64,000 bases of DNA from NCBI GenBank assembly GCA_027579435.1, contig JANBPK010000770.1, positions 207,490 through 271,489 on the forward strand, read 5' to 3'. Shown piece after piece: positions 1 through 9,969 of this stretch. The number at the start of each line of letters is the position of its first letter. Position 1 is the stretch's first letter. The translations under genes were made by a program, and so were the position numbers. This DNA comes from Candolleomyces eurysporus (lineage: Eukaryota; Basidiomycota; Agaricomycetes; Agaricales; Psathyrellaceae). Below the pieces are notes generated by a model. That model was not told the origin of the DNA. It searched no databases and was given only the letters and a program-made list of their open reading frames with translations.

Positions 1-346
1 GACGGGGGCGAACTGAGGGAAGCTCTCGCTCAATTCGGGTACAACCTCTCCCCGACCCTTCTCGAACTCCTCCAGAAGAAGTATGGTACGTACCACCCCC
101 CATCCTCGGAAGTCTAGTATCAATCAACTCAATGGAAACCCCCGTTGTTGGGGGGTAGATGCTAAAGCTAACCAAACCGGCGTTCGTGGTGGTCCTGCAC
201 CTGGAATCTCGTTCGACCGATTCGTCCGTGCTTGCGTTGTAGTCAAGCAGCTCAGCGAATCGTTTGGGAAGCTCGACACAGATAGGGATGGGTGGATCCA
301 GATCAACTATGATCAGTTCATGCATACGGTGCTTAGTCTTCCTTGA
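1..346 (+). CDS. Penta-EF-hand protein, C-terminal part (copy 1, cut by window start)
   Basis: Calcium-binding protein of the ALG-2/sorcin-like penta-EF-hand type, inferred from the more complete copy at 3.15-3.63 kb. Exons seen: <1..85 and 159..346, with a GT-AG intron at 86-158. The last exon holds the C-terminal EF-hands: a DTDRDGWIQINYDQF segment is a recognisable loop, and the preceding ISFDRFVRACVVVKQL is typical of the helical C-terminal part of this family. The stop is at 344-346. The start lies outside the window. Such proteins are cytosolic Ca2+ sensors that dimerise through the last EF-hand; that is family knowledge and is not shown here. The copy is part of a tandem duplication. 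Confidence 0.8.
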
Positions 347-1622
347 ACAACGGCAAATATCAATGGTCTACGTTTGGTTCGCGATTGTATAATTTACTAC
401 TAACGTTAAGAAATGTGGAGATGTTCGATGTATAGTAGTTTGCCTGCGTATACGTGCTCTGAAATGCGATGTGTATTGAAACAACCACGTTCTGATAATG
501 TTTGGGCACGGGCGATGGGTTCCAAGACAGCCCGGCTTATACAGGAATCGCGTTAACGAAGAGACGAGGACCCAAATACCCGTGCATGCAGAGGAGAGTG
601 GAGGGGTAACTGCTGCATGTTGATCGAAATGCGCTGGGACGTCACGCGTCACAGCGAACATGGACCATTGGTCCCTCCTTGTCCTCCTTATACTCTGCAT
701 TTCCATCCTCCTCAAACACTCCCCCAATCTGTACTTCGACGACGAGGGTGGCAATTCAGGTGAAGGTAAATCGGGTGTCGGGTGCGAAGCCGCAGGTCCT
801 GTCGAAAGCTCAAGCGGCGAGGACAACAGGCAGACGGTGCGCTGCACGCCTGCCGCAGGCAACTGTGAGCAGCATGGGTTCTTCGTCGTCTTGCACAGCG
901 ATCAGAGAGTTGAGATTAGGGGATGTGGAGTGTCAACTCGGACGAAATGAGAGACGCTATTTCGGAAAGAAAAACTGATTGCCTCCGAAAAGCTGTGCCG
1001 CGAAGGCAAAATGATATCATCTGATGAATGTGATGGCCAGCCTTTTCGATTTGTTCAACCCGATGACACCCAAAGACCTGCTCCCTACGGTAGCAGGCGT
1101 GTTTCCGACACCACTGGGTGGACTCTCAGAGAAGGTTACGCGAGCCTCTGAAAACCGTGGTCAAAATGAGCAATCTTTATATTTATGGGGCCCATCTGAA
1201 GAAGTTCTACCGAGGGCGCCTAACCAACAGCCTGTTAGCCGACGACGATAACCTTCGGATTCGTGTCAGGCATCGAGTTTGAATAAAACGTAATACATAG
1301 GGGCATACATGTCGATAGGCACTGTTCTCTGTGAAGCATAGCGAATTGGAATACAGGTGAAAACATGAATACAGATATATACGGCTCGCCTTCGGGGATG
1401 TGAGAAGAGTGATGGGGTATACCGAAAGGTCTCAGTGTGAGACCGCAACCCGTTCGTGAAGGGCAAGACTGCAATGTTGTAGAAGGCACAAGGGGAAAAA
1501 GGAACGCAATAGAAATCCAGAAGCGAGTAGGGTGTCTAAGTCAATCCTATGTTAGATATAAGTCCTGCATATGATGGGTGATAACGTTCCACTTACAGTT
1601 GCTATCGTGGAGAAAAGATTGT
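347..1622. other. Non-coding interval between convergent genes
   Basis: No gene is supported. Open frames on both strands (for example around 660-950 and 1235-1489) are retained in part in the duplicate copy. In the one checked by codon position (1235-1489 against 4479-4736), substitutions fall about equally on all three positions, which argues against coding. A 5' splice-like GTAAGT on the minus strand just below 1610 is present in both copies and may mark a 3'-UTR intron of the neighbouring minus-strand gene. Confidence 0.55.
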
Positions 1623-2606
1623 TCAGACTACTCCATTTAAATCAGGGCCACGGTTGATAGAGGTTCCGGTGAACCAGGTAGTAAACCACCGAAGACATAA
1701 TCGTAAGTGTGCCAGAACACCGTTTGGTGCATGTTGCGACAGGCCCTGGCTGGCAGCATGGGAGCGATCGATATCCCCTCCGAATGGAAGAAAGTCGGGA
1801 GGCTCACGGCCTAAAACGATACGGTGGGGGGTGCAGAGTATACATTCACATGGTCGTGAACTGACAGGATCAAGCAGGTCTGCGTCTACGCCCTCAAATA
1901 CCGGCAAAGGAAATCCAGCCGGATGAGAGCCTGAGTGCGCTAGCGACAACCCTTGTAAGCCTGAGAAAAGCACCAGTGTAATTTGATGTCGTAACCTACC
2001 TTCGCCAGTCGGCCAGGAATTGTGCCTCCGTTGTGAGGAACGGCTCAGGCCAGGACGAGGACGAGCCGGACTATGACCGTGGTTTACGTTCTGTTGGTGC
2101 CGGAGATTGAAGCCTGAGGGCATGAATCCATTCGTTCTAGAAGGTGGCGTATGCTGCGATTCCGAGTGCTGATGTCGCCGGTGGGGTTGGCCCAGCCCTT
2201 CCAAAGTTCAGTTAGTTTTGCAAGCCAATCGGTCGAACTCTTGGTGCAGGGCTTAGTATTAGTAAGCGCCGCTTACTGAGTTACTAGGTGGCTGTGCAAC
2301 TGAGCTCTCGATCATGATGCACCCCCCCAAATTACAATGTAACACATTCGGGAATTGGAACTTACAGAATGACTGTCTCCTGTCACTGTTGAGACTGGAG
2401 TTGCAAGCCTGCGTTGAATGCGTTGAATTGTCGTTGTGTGAGTTGATAATTTCGGTAGTCGTCCGGCTCCTGGAGCTGTAATCGTTGCTATAAAAACTGC
2501 ACGATTGATCAATGACGATCACGGTGAGCGCCGGAGGTGCTGGGGCTGGGCCTTCGTGGAGAGGTTCCGAACGGCTTTCCTGAGGTGAGAATTCTTGTGC
2601 AGGCAT
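1623..2606 (-). CDS. Hypothetical protein, 258 aa, three exons (copy 1)
   Basis: Not recognised as any known family. Exons 2366..2606, 2000..2197 and 1623..1960 (complement) sum to 777 nt. The first donor is GTAAGT and the second GTAGGT, with AG acceptors and matching phases. The protein starts MPAQEFSPQESRSEP, is rich in Ser, Asn, His and Pro, and has no visible signal peptide or membrane segment. Its last exon carries a more ordered part (GREPPDFLPFGGDI, then RLCLRWFTTWF). The frame is preserved in the second copy at 4.87-5.71 kb despite several indels, which supports coding. It lies tail-to-tail with the penta-EF-hand gene. Function unknown. Confidence 0.6.
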
Positions 2607-3144
2607 GGCTGAGATGGAGTGAAGCCTAACTATGATCCAGCCGTTACTGGGAATGGGGAAGAGCTGTAATCGCACAGTCACGTCCTACCACAAGGACATT
2701 TTTAAACTCAGATAGTGCCCATCAGCGTCGCGTCGCGTCTTAATTGCAAACCACGTCACGAGCTCGTCCATCTGTTCGCATGTGATGTTGTACCGCCACT
2801 TTAACCGGCACTTGCCCACCACTACATATAGGCTCGCTAGGCATGTCTGTATCCCTTAGGCAATCCCTAAGGTGCGGAATTTGAAACCGGCAATGGGACT
2901 TCCAAATGCGGTACCGCCCACCTTTTCGGTATGTCTTTCTTCCCAATTGTCAAAGCTCCTATTGCTTCAAAGTCTTTGAGCTTGTCCAGGCTATATCTTG
3001 GTGATTTTTCAGTGGCTGTCCATAGATAACAGACCCTTAAGTGATTGGTTAGACTGGTTATTAGTCTACTGATTGGATTTAAGTAACAGCACTAGTTAAT
3101 TTTTTTNGGAAAGATCCCCCAGAAAATTTCCATGTTTACTCAGG
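2607..3144. other. Spacer between the two duplicated segments
   Basis: No gene seen. The stretch includes an N at 3107 after a seven-T run. It separates the end of duplication copy 1 from the truncated penta-EF-hand copy, and probably contains the recombination junction. Confidence 0.4.
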
Positions 3145-3630
3145 ACAGGGTTGGAAGAAAGGGCAAAGGATGCTGACCGAAGCGGAACCATCGGGTTCAA
3201 CGAGTTCGCTGGTCTTTGGAAGTACATCAAGGACTGGCAAAACGTCTTCAAGCACTTTGACCGAGACCGCTCTGGCTCGATAGCGGGGGCCGAATTGAAA
3301 GCTCTCGCTCAATTCGGGTACAACCTCTCCACGACCCTTCTCGAACTCCTCCAGAAGAAGTATGGTACGTACCACCTCCCATCCTCGGACGTCTAGTATC
3401 AATCAACTCAATGGAAACCCCGGGCCCCGTTCTTGGGGGTAGATGCTAAAGCTAACCACACCGGCGTTCGTGGTGGACCTGCACCTGGAATCTCGTTCGA
3501 CCGATTCGTCCGTGCTTGCGTTGTAGTCAAGCAGCTCAGCGAATCGTTTGGGAAGCTCGACACAGATAGGGACGGGTGGATCCAGATCAACTATGATCAG
3601 TTCATGCATACGGTGCTCAGCCTTCCTTGA
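3145..3630 (+). pseudogene. Penta-EF-hand protein, 5'-truncated copy 2
   Basis: Central and C-terminal part of an ALG-2/sorcin-like penta-EF-hand protein. The first visible exon (about 3150..3364) reads ADRSGTIGFNEFAGLWKYI, then FDRDRSGSI, two clear EF-hand loops. The second exon is 3443..3630, after a GT-AG intron at 3365-3442. The N-terminal Gly/Pro-rich part and first EF-hand found in full-length members are missing upstream, where an N at 3107 and unrelated sequence occur. It is therefore either a truncated duplicate or a gene whose 5' exons were lost at a misassembled junction. The two exons present have no disabling mutation. The spliced C-terminus is almost identical to that of copy 1. 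Confidence 0.65.
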
Positions 3631-4870
3631 ACAACGGCAAATATCAACGGTCTACGTTTGGTTCGCGATTGTATAATTTACTACTAACGTTAAGAAATGT
3701 GGAGATGTTCGATGTATAGTAGTTTGCCTGCGTATACGTACTCTGAAATGCTATGTGTATTGAAATAACCACTTTCTGATAATGTTTGGGCACGGGCGAT
3801 GGGTTCCAAGACAGCCCGGCTTATACAGGAATCGCGTTAACGAAGAGACGAGGACCCACATACCCGTGCATGGGTAACTGCTGCATGTTGATCGAATGGA
3901 AATGCGCTGGGACGTCATGGCGAACATGGACCATTGGTCCCTCCTTGTCCTCCTTATACTCTGCATTGCCATCCTCCTCAAACACTCCCGCAATCTGTAC
4001 TTGGCGTGCTTCGACGATGAGGGTGGCAATTCAGGTGAGGGCAAATCGGGTGTCGGGTGCAAAGCCGCAGGTCCCGTCGAAAGCTCAAACGGCGAGGACA
4101 ACAGGCAGACGACTGTGAGCAGCATGGATTCTTCGTCGTCTCGCACAACGATCAGAGGGTTGAGATTAGGGGATATGGAGTGTGTCAACTCGGACGAAGG
4201 AAGAGACGCTATTCCGGAAAGAAAAAGCTGATTGCCTCCGAAAAGCTGTGCCGAAAGCCAAAAGCCGAAGGCAAATGAACGGGATGGCCAGTCTTCCGAT
4301 TTGTACCCGATGACATCCAAAGACCTGCTCCCTACGGTAGCAGGCGTGTTTCCGACGCCGCTGGGTAGACTTTCAGAGAAGGTTATGCGTGCCTCTGAGA
4401 ACCGTGGCCAAAATGAGTGATCCTCATATCTATGAGGCCCATCTAAAGAAGGTCCACAGGGCGCTTGCCACGAGCCTGTTAGCCGACGACGGTAACCTTA
4501 GGATTCGTGTCAAGCATCGAGTTCAAATAGAATGTAGTACATAGGGGCATACGTATCGACAGGCACTGTTCTCTATGAAGCATAGCGGGTTGGAGTACAG
4601 GTGAAAAAATGGATACAGATATATACGACTCGCCTTTGGGGCTGTAAGAAGAGTGATGGGGTATACTGAAAGGTCTCAGTGTAGGAACCGCAACCCGTTC
4701 GTGGAGGGCAAGGCTGCAATGGTATAGGAAGCACAAGGGGAAAAGGGAAGGAAATAGAAATATAGAAACGCGTAGGGTATCTAAATCAATCCTCTGTGAA
4801 ATGCAAGCCCTGCATATAATGGGTGATGATAGCGTTCCACTTACAGTTGCTATCGTGGAGAAAAAATTGT
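3631..4870. other. Non-coding interval (duplicate of 347-1622)
   Basis: Homologous to 347-1622 and likewise without a supportable gene. The 189-codon minus-strand frame at 3751-4320 is the longest open stretch, but it is broken in copy 1. Confidence 0.5.
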
Positions 4871-5707
4871 TCAGACTACTCCATCTAAATCATAACCACG
4901 GTTGATAGAGGTTCCAGTGGGGTTTCTGAACCAGGTAGCAAGCCACCGAATACATAATCGTAATTGTTCTAGAACGCCGTTTGGTGCATTTTGCGAGAAA
5001 TCCTGACTGGCAGCATGGGAACGAAGGATATCCCCTCCTAAAGGAAAAAANTTCGGGAGGCTCACGGCCTAAAACGATACGGTGAGGACCTTGTAAGCCT
5101 GAGAAGAACACCAGTGTAACTTCATGGTCGTAACCTACCCGTGTCAGTTGGCCAGGAATTGTGCCGCCGTTGTGAGGAACGGCTCAGGCCAGGACGAGCC
5201 AGACAATGAGGAGCAATATGACTTTGATCTATGTTCTGTTGGTGCCGGGGATCGAAGGGCATGAATCCATTCGCTCTAGAAGGTGGCGTTTGCTGCGACT
5301 CTGAGTGTTGATGCCACCGTGACTGAGGTTGGCCCGGCCCGGTTGTCCGCTCGGTCCCTTCGTTGAAAGATCAGTTCGAACGGGGCGATAGGAAAACCCC
5401 CCAATCACAATATCATAGTCGGAGGGATCATCCCTGACCTAGGGAATTGGGACTTACAGAATGACTGTTCCCTGTCTCCGTTGAGGCTGGAGTTGCGAGC
5501 CTGTGTTGAATGCTTTGAATGCGTAGAATTGTCGTTGTGTGAGTTGATAATCTCGGTACTCGTCCGGCTTCTGGAGCTGTAATCGTTGTTGTAGACAGTG
5601 TACGATTGGTCAATGACGATTACGGTGAGCATAGGAGTTGCTGGGGCTGTGCCTTCATGTAGAGGTTCTGAACGGCTTTCCTGGGGTGGTAATTCTTGTG
5701 CAGGCAT
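4871..5707 (-). CDS. Hypothetical protein, 231 aa, three exons (copy 2)
   Basis: Paralogue of the gene at 1623-2606, of unknown function. Exons are 5458..5707, 5139..5357 and 4871..5098 (complement). The N at 5051 sits inside exon 3. If it is dropped, the frame runs EPPEFFPLGGDI, matching copy 1's EPPDFLPFGGDI, and the coding length is 696 nt. Compared with copy 1, a block of about 45 residues at the start of exon 3 is missing without loss of frame. Start, splice sites and stop are all kept. Its first exon has seeded further partial copies between 5.9 and 6.6 kb. Confidence 0.55.
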
Positions 5708-6048
5708 GGTTGAGATGGGGTGAATTCACTGTCACAAGCATTTAATATCCCTTGGTGTGAATTCAGCTCCCATCAAATCGAATCTCCGATCCCGTATATC
5801 TTAGATTTACCGGGAGCTCCATGGCTTCCAGTTGGCGCTCGTCTTAAGAAGGAATTCGCACTGCAACCTGTTATACGAGCGCCTACTGGAGGCCATGTGA
5901 AGTCCTTTTCTAGACGAGCGACCGCAAGCGGATGGACTTACAGAATGACTGCTCCCTGTCTCCGTTGAGGCTGGAGTTGCGAGCCTGCGTTGAATGCTTT
6001 GAATGCGTAGAATTGTCGTTGTGTGAGTTAATAATCTCGGTAGTCGCC
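5654..6048. repeat. 395-bp direct repeat, unit 1
   Basis: Nearly identical to 6049-6443. The unit begins in the 5' part of the unknown gene's exon 1, continues through about 200 bp of unique sequence (containing CCCGTATATCTTAGATTTACC) and ends in a partial exon-1 copy. Confidence 0.85.
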
Positions 6049-6100
6049 TTCATGTAGAGGTTCTGGACGGCTTTCCTGGGGTGGTAATTTTTGTGCAGGC
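5938..6100 (-). pseudogene. Partial first-exon copy of the hypothetical gene
   Basis: Matches exon 1 of the gene at 4871-5707 (donor-side sequence TTACAGAATGACTG at the left edge), but the middle of the exon is deleted. No downstream exons follow. It belongs to the 395-bp tandem repeat. Confidence 0.6.
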
Positions 6101-6443
6101 ATGGTTGAGATGGGGTGAATTCACTGTCACAAGCATTTAATATCCCTTGGTGTGAATTCAGCTCCCATCAAATCGAATCTCCGATCCCGTATATCTTAGA
6201 TTTACCGGGAGCTCCATGGCTTCCAGTTGGCGCTCGTCTTAAGAAGGAATTCGCACTGCAACCTGTTATACGAGCGCCTACTGAAGGCCATGTGAAATCC
6301 TTTTCTAGACGAGCGACCGCAAGCGGATGGACTTACAGAATGACTGTTCCCTGTCTCCGTTGAGGCTGGAGCTGCGAGCCTGCGTTGAATGCTTTGAATG
6401 CGTAGAATTGTCGTTGTGTGAGTTGATAATCTCGGTAGTCGTC
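6049..6443. repeat. 395-bp direct repeat, unit 2
   Basis: Second tandem copy of 5654-6048, with only a few substitutions. The copying is therefore younger than the large duplication around it. Confidence 0.85.
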
Positions 6444-6570
6444 CGGCTTCTGGAGTTGTAATCTTTGTGGTAGACAGCGTACGATTGGTTAATGACGATT
6501 ACGGTGAGCATAGGAGTTGCTGGGGCTGTGCCTTCATGTAGAGGTTCTGAACGGCTTTCCTGGGGTGATA
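6331..6570 (-). pseudogene. First-exon copy of the hypothetical gene, orphan
   Basis: Almost full-length copy of exon 1 (GTAAGT donor at its left edge, SRSEPLHEGTAPATP reading preserved). The ATG-proximal part is replaced, and no exons 2 and 3 lie downstream. It could at most give a short truncated peptide. Confidence 0.6.
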
Positions 6571-6929
6571 TTTCTACACGAGCGACCGCAAGCGGATGGA
6601 TGACCGACTTCCAGCCCGTATCACTATATTGATGGTGTGCAGCTTGGTCAGCCATGTGCGATTAGGTTTGGTTTGATAGATTAGGATGGGACAGGCGTAG
6701 CGATCGGTATAGAATTTCTTGGCACAAGTGTATATTTTATGTCGATGTAAATATTTTATTGCAACGGGTAGAAAGATTACGATGACGTTGACGTTTATTT
6801 GTACATAGTACATAGAGGTGGATGTGGATGTGGATGAACGAAATATGGGAATAAGTTACTGGGTAAGGTAAAAATGCTGCGGTATTAAGTGGGTATCTAA
6901 AGACCGCCACTGAAGCACAGACACCTTGT

Positions 6930-9359
6930 TTAGCATACCCAGCTTCCGCAGTCAGGGAATACCCGAGGAAAGGTAGGTAGCAGCGTATTCCAATAATCAC
7001 AAACAGCATCGACCTCGGTATGGTTCCCAGCCAACGCTCCAGAGGTCGAAGTTCCCAGGATCGCCAGTGTTTCTGGGTCCCCGGGATCATACCTCTTCCA
7101 TCCAGGAATCCGGGGGCCTTTGGAAGGATCTAGTAGTTACAACACGTACAACAGCAAGAACAGGGGGTATTTTTTAGTCAGCATCTTCCTTCATTAGGCC
7201 CGAGTGCAAGTTCCCACCTTTTACAAAATTCGTCCAAGCCGTAACCATCAAATCCGAAATCTTGATTTGCTCCTCCGTCGCAGGGACATAGGGAGGAGAG
7301 AGGACGATCATCCTCCACTGGCCCATGACGAACCGGATATCGGATCCGTGGAAAGCGCCGATTCGTTCGCCTCTAGAGTTGAGGTTGCTGGCAATGTGGT
7401 CCCATCGGTACCTCCATACTGGCCCATAATAGGATGATTGCGGTTGCCCCGACAAGTCTGAATCCAGAGTACCTGTAGTTGTTGTGATAGTGCGGTAGTG
7501 AGCCAGGTTACGGGCATGGCAGAGCATATGCGCATCTCGCCAGATTGCCGCCGAGGCGTTGTACGCGGTGGGGTACTGTTTCGAAGGAACTGGGTAGAGA
7601 GATTGAAGGGTAGAAAGGGACGCATGAGGGAAGTTCAGATTGTTGCTTTTGCTGCGGTAGAAGGTGTGAGCGTACTATAAGAAAGCCTGAGATGTGCTTN
7701 GNAAAAAACGCCGTACCTGTACTGTGCTATCTCGTTCAGGTAGGCAGTGGATTCACCTTCGACAATGAGTGTGCCTTCATCCTACAAAATATTAGGCTCA
7801 GTGATTTTGTAGGAGGAATTTAGCGGAATATGGAGTTATAGTACCTTGTTCGTCCCAATTAATAAAGGAACTCGAGTTGAATGTCCGGCTTTAGTCTGTT
7901 TGATGTAGCTACACGCCACCAGAATTAGCTATCTTTCCAGGTCCACGCACAGAATGACTGAAACAGAAGGGGATATACAACAACGAAACTTACTCTTTCC
8001 AAATTGTGATGTTATCCGTTACGGGTTGGAACTGCGCACCAGTCTCCAACAGCACCTTCCTGAGCTCTGACCCATCTTTCGTTCTAAGACAGTCCAATTG
8101 TCCATCTCCTGTGAGGCATCCCAGCTTAGAAGAAATCTTGGACAATTGGCTGTCTGTTGGCCACATAGGTTGAGCAACTGTTGTCGTCGTTGTCAGTACC
8201 CTCCACGAGTATAAAACTAGCGAGCAGGATAAATGCACGAGGAATCTTTCGTACGCACCGTCACCACTTTGCATTACAGCTGCACGGATCAATGGATTTT
8301 TGCGGTACGCAGAGAGGTAGAAATTGGTCATTCCTGTAATAAACCATGCCGGATATTGTTCTTAGCTACCGCATTCTTTATCTGCTGACTTGGAGAAATA
8401 GAAATATACCTGCACCGACAGACTCGCCTAGTAAACAAAACCGTGTTTAGTTTGAATATATCATGCTCAGAACACAGGCTGAAAGACTCTTACCGCCGAG
8501 AGTAATCTTCTTCGGATCGCCTCCAAATCGATGGACATTGGTATGCAACCACTCAACTGCAGCCCTGGTATCTAACAGGCCGAAATTTTGGGTCTTGTTT
8601 GACTTTGAGATTTCGGAGGAGTGAGGAAATCCCCACAGAGAGAGACGGTAGTTGTAACTAGCAAAGACGATGCCCTGTACGTCAAATATGATTTAGCCAG
8701 CCAGCCTCCAGGATAGCAAAAGGAAGGAGAGACGTGCCCGAGCAGCGAGATATGTACCGTCAATCTTGGCATCCGATGATGCTCCACTATCGAAGCCACC
8801 CCCACTGTGTGAGAAAGAGACAAAGAGCGCAATTTTAGCAGCTTATTAGAGGGAGAGTAAAGCGGCACATACTGGGCGTACAGATAAACAGGGAGGTTTG
8901 ATGCATTGGCCGGTGCAATGACGTTGATTCTTAGACAATCTTCGCTTTGGATGGCCGTGCCACTTCCTCCATCTGCCCTATAAAAGCGTTTGAATACATT
9001 GACCAATCGAGAAGAGCAAGGCGCGGAAAAACATGTCGATACCAGACAACGTACCTTCCTTGAAGACAAGCAGGCCCATACTCGCTCGCGTTGAACACCG
9101 CGCCAAGTTCCGGAACGACAGGTTGCGGAGGTTTCCATCTGTTAAGTCCAGAGGTGTCCTGAGCAAACCTCATTCCAAGCCATTTATGCAAAGGTACTCC
9201 AGATATCGTTGTATTATCGGCAAACCCTTCAACAACGCCTGAAGTCGTATGCTGCAAGAGAATGTTCTGGTTCGAGGGCAGGGATCCCAGGGTAGAAGTG
9301 ATGGGGAGGGTGACGAATAAAACGAGGAGGGGAAGGAGGGAACGTAGGTCGACGACCAT
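6930..9359 (-). CDS. Secreted type-B carboxylesterase/lipase, 565 aa
   Basis: Alpha/beta-hydrolase that cleaves carboxylic esters; probably secreted. Eleven exons (complement): 9055..9359, 8873..8977, 8738..8804, 8494..8674, 8410..8427, 8259..8333, 7994..8177, 7845..7908, 7717..7781, 7218..7651 and 6930..7129, summing to 1698 nt. The N-terminus is a hydrophobic signal peptide of about 24 residues. Family landmarks follow in order: SEDCLRINV, HGGGF (oxyanion hole), GGESVGAG with nucleophile Ser222, DEGT with Glu335, and FHGSD with His456, a complete triad. The C-terminus has the usual IPGW.RYDPGDPETLAI segment. The intron at 8675-8737 uses a GC donor. The nucleophile sits in an 18-nt exon. Two Ns (7700, 7702) lie in an intron. 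Substrate cannot be told from sequence. Confidence 0.92.
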
Positions 9360-9969
9360 CGTATGGGAATGTGGTCAAGAAAGTCGACCCTCAGAGTTAA
9401 CTAGTGTCATTCCTTGCAATATACGTGATACGGAATGACTTCGGGTCGTAGCCTCATCATGTCTGCCCACGAAGAATTTTTGCCACTCACAAGGGCCCAG
9501 CAAGCTTCGAAATTTCCTAGCGTTGGCTTCTAAATTCGCTGGAGAAGTCTCTCCAATCCCGCGGCGCACTGAGGCATACTCACGACATATCAGTCCGAAG
9601 CGCCGCCTGCTGCGGTATTCGAGGGAATTGCCCGGAGTTGGTCCATATCCAAACGTTGCCGGGAGGGAGGTGCTTTCAATGTACCAGCGGCGAGTTGCTA
9701 GGGTCATCCGTGGACGCGGGAAGAATCCCACCGCTTGCCCAGCGATTGAGCGGAGTGAATGCTTTCGGAGTTTCGATCGCTCTCTCATCCTTACACTTCG
9801 TCGTCTGTCCGTCTGGCTTGAACCTCAAACATCTGAATCATCTCCTCTTGACGTTCCCCTTTTGCAGCGCAAGACGAGGCTGTCTCGAAACTCTTGCCCA
9901 TACTGGTTATGTCCGCTCACAGCAAGGTTTTCTGTCCGGCTCGTAACTTTGTAAAGATTATGCCGCTCC
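9360..9969. other. Upstream region of the carboxylesterase, no gene supported
   Basis: Two overlapping open frames on opposite strands (9523-9954 plus, 9375-9788 minus) mirror each other and show no domain, splice pattern or paralogue. The region probably contains the carboxylesterase promoter. Confidence 0.4.

Larger units (their letters stand above)
1..2624. repeat. Tandem segmental duplication, copy 1
   Basis: This segment aligns to 3286-5724 at an offset of about 3.28 kb. Both contain the 3' end of the penta-EF-hand gene, about 1.2 kb of non-coding DNA and the three-exon minus-strand gene of unknown function. Differences are scattered substitutions and small indels, so the duplication is not very recent. 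The left edge lies outside the window. Confidence 0.85.
3286..5724. repeat. Tandem segmental duplication, copy 2
   Basis: Counterpart of 1-2624, with the same gene order and orientation. Relative to copy 1, the minus-strand gene's last exon lacks about 45 codons. The plus-strand side has a 9-bp insertion near 4003 and lacks about 25 bp near 4110. Confidence 0.85.

Noticed and set aside
368..862. 164-codon minus-strand frame, with 189-codon counterpart at 3751-4320
   Set aside because: The amino-terminal half differs because of a 25-bp indel, opposite-strand frames are equally open, and no domain is seen; probably 3'-flanking DNA.
1235..1489. Minus-strand frame retained in both duplicated segments (also 4479-4736), ending TNPKV(I/T)VVG
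   Set aside because: Substitutions between copies fall about equally on the three codon positions and there is no start or splice context, so it looks non-coding.
5720..5968. 82-codon frame repeated perfectly at 6115-6363
   Set aside because: Its repetition follows from the 395-bp DNA repeat; it has no ATG start and extends into an antisense exon copy.
9375..9954. Overlapping 137- and 143-codon frames on opposite strands
   Set aside because: Mirror-image open frames without domain, paralogue or splice signals.
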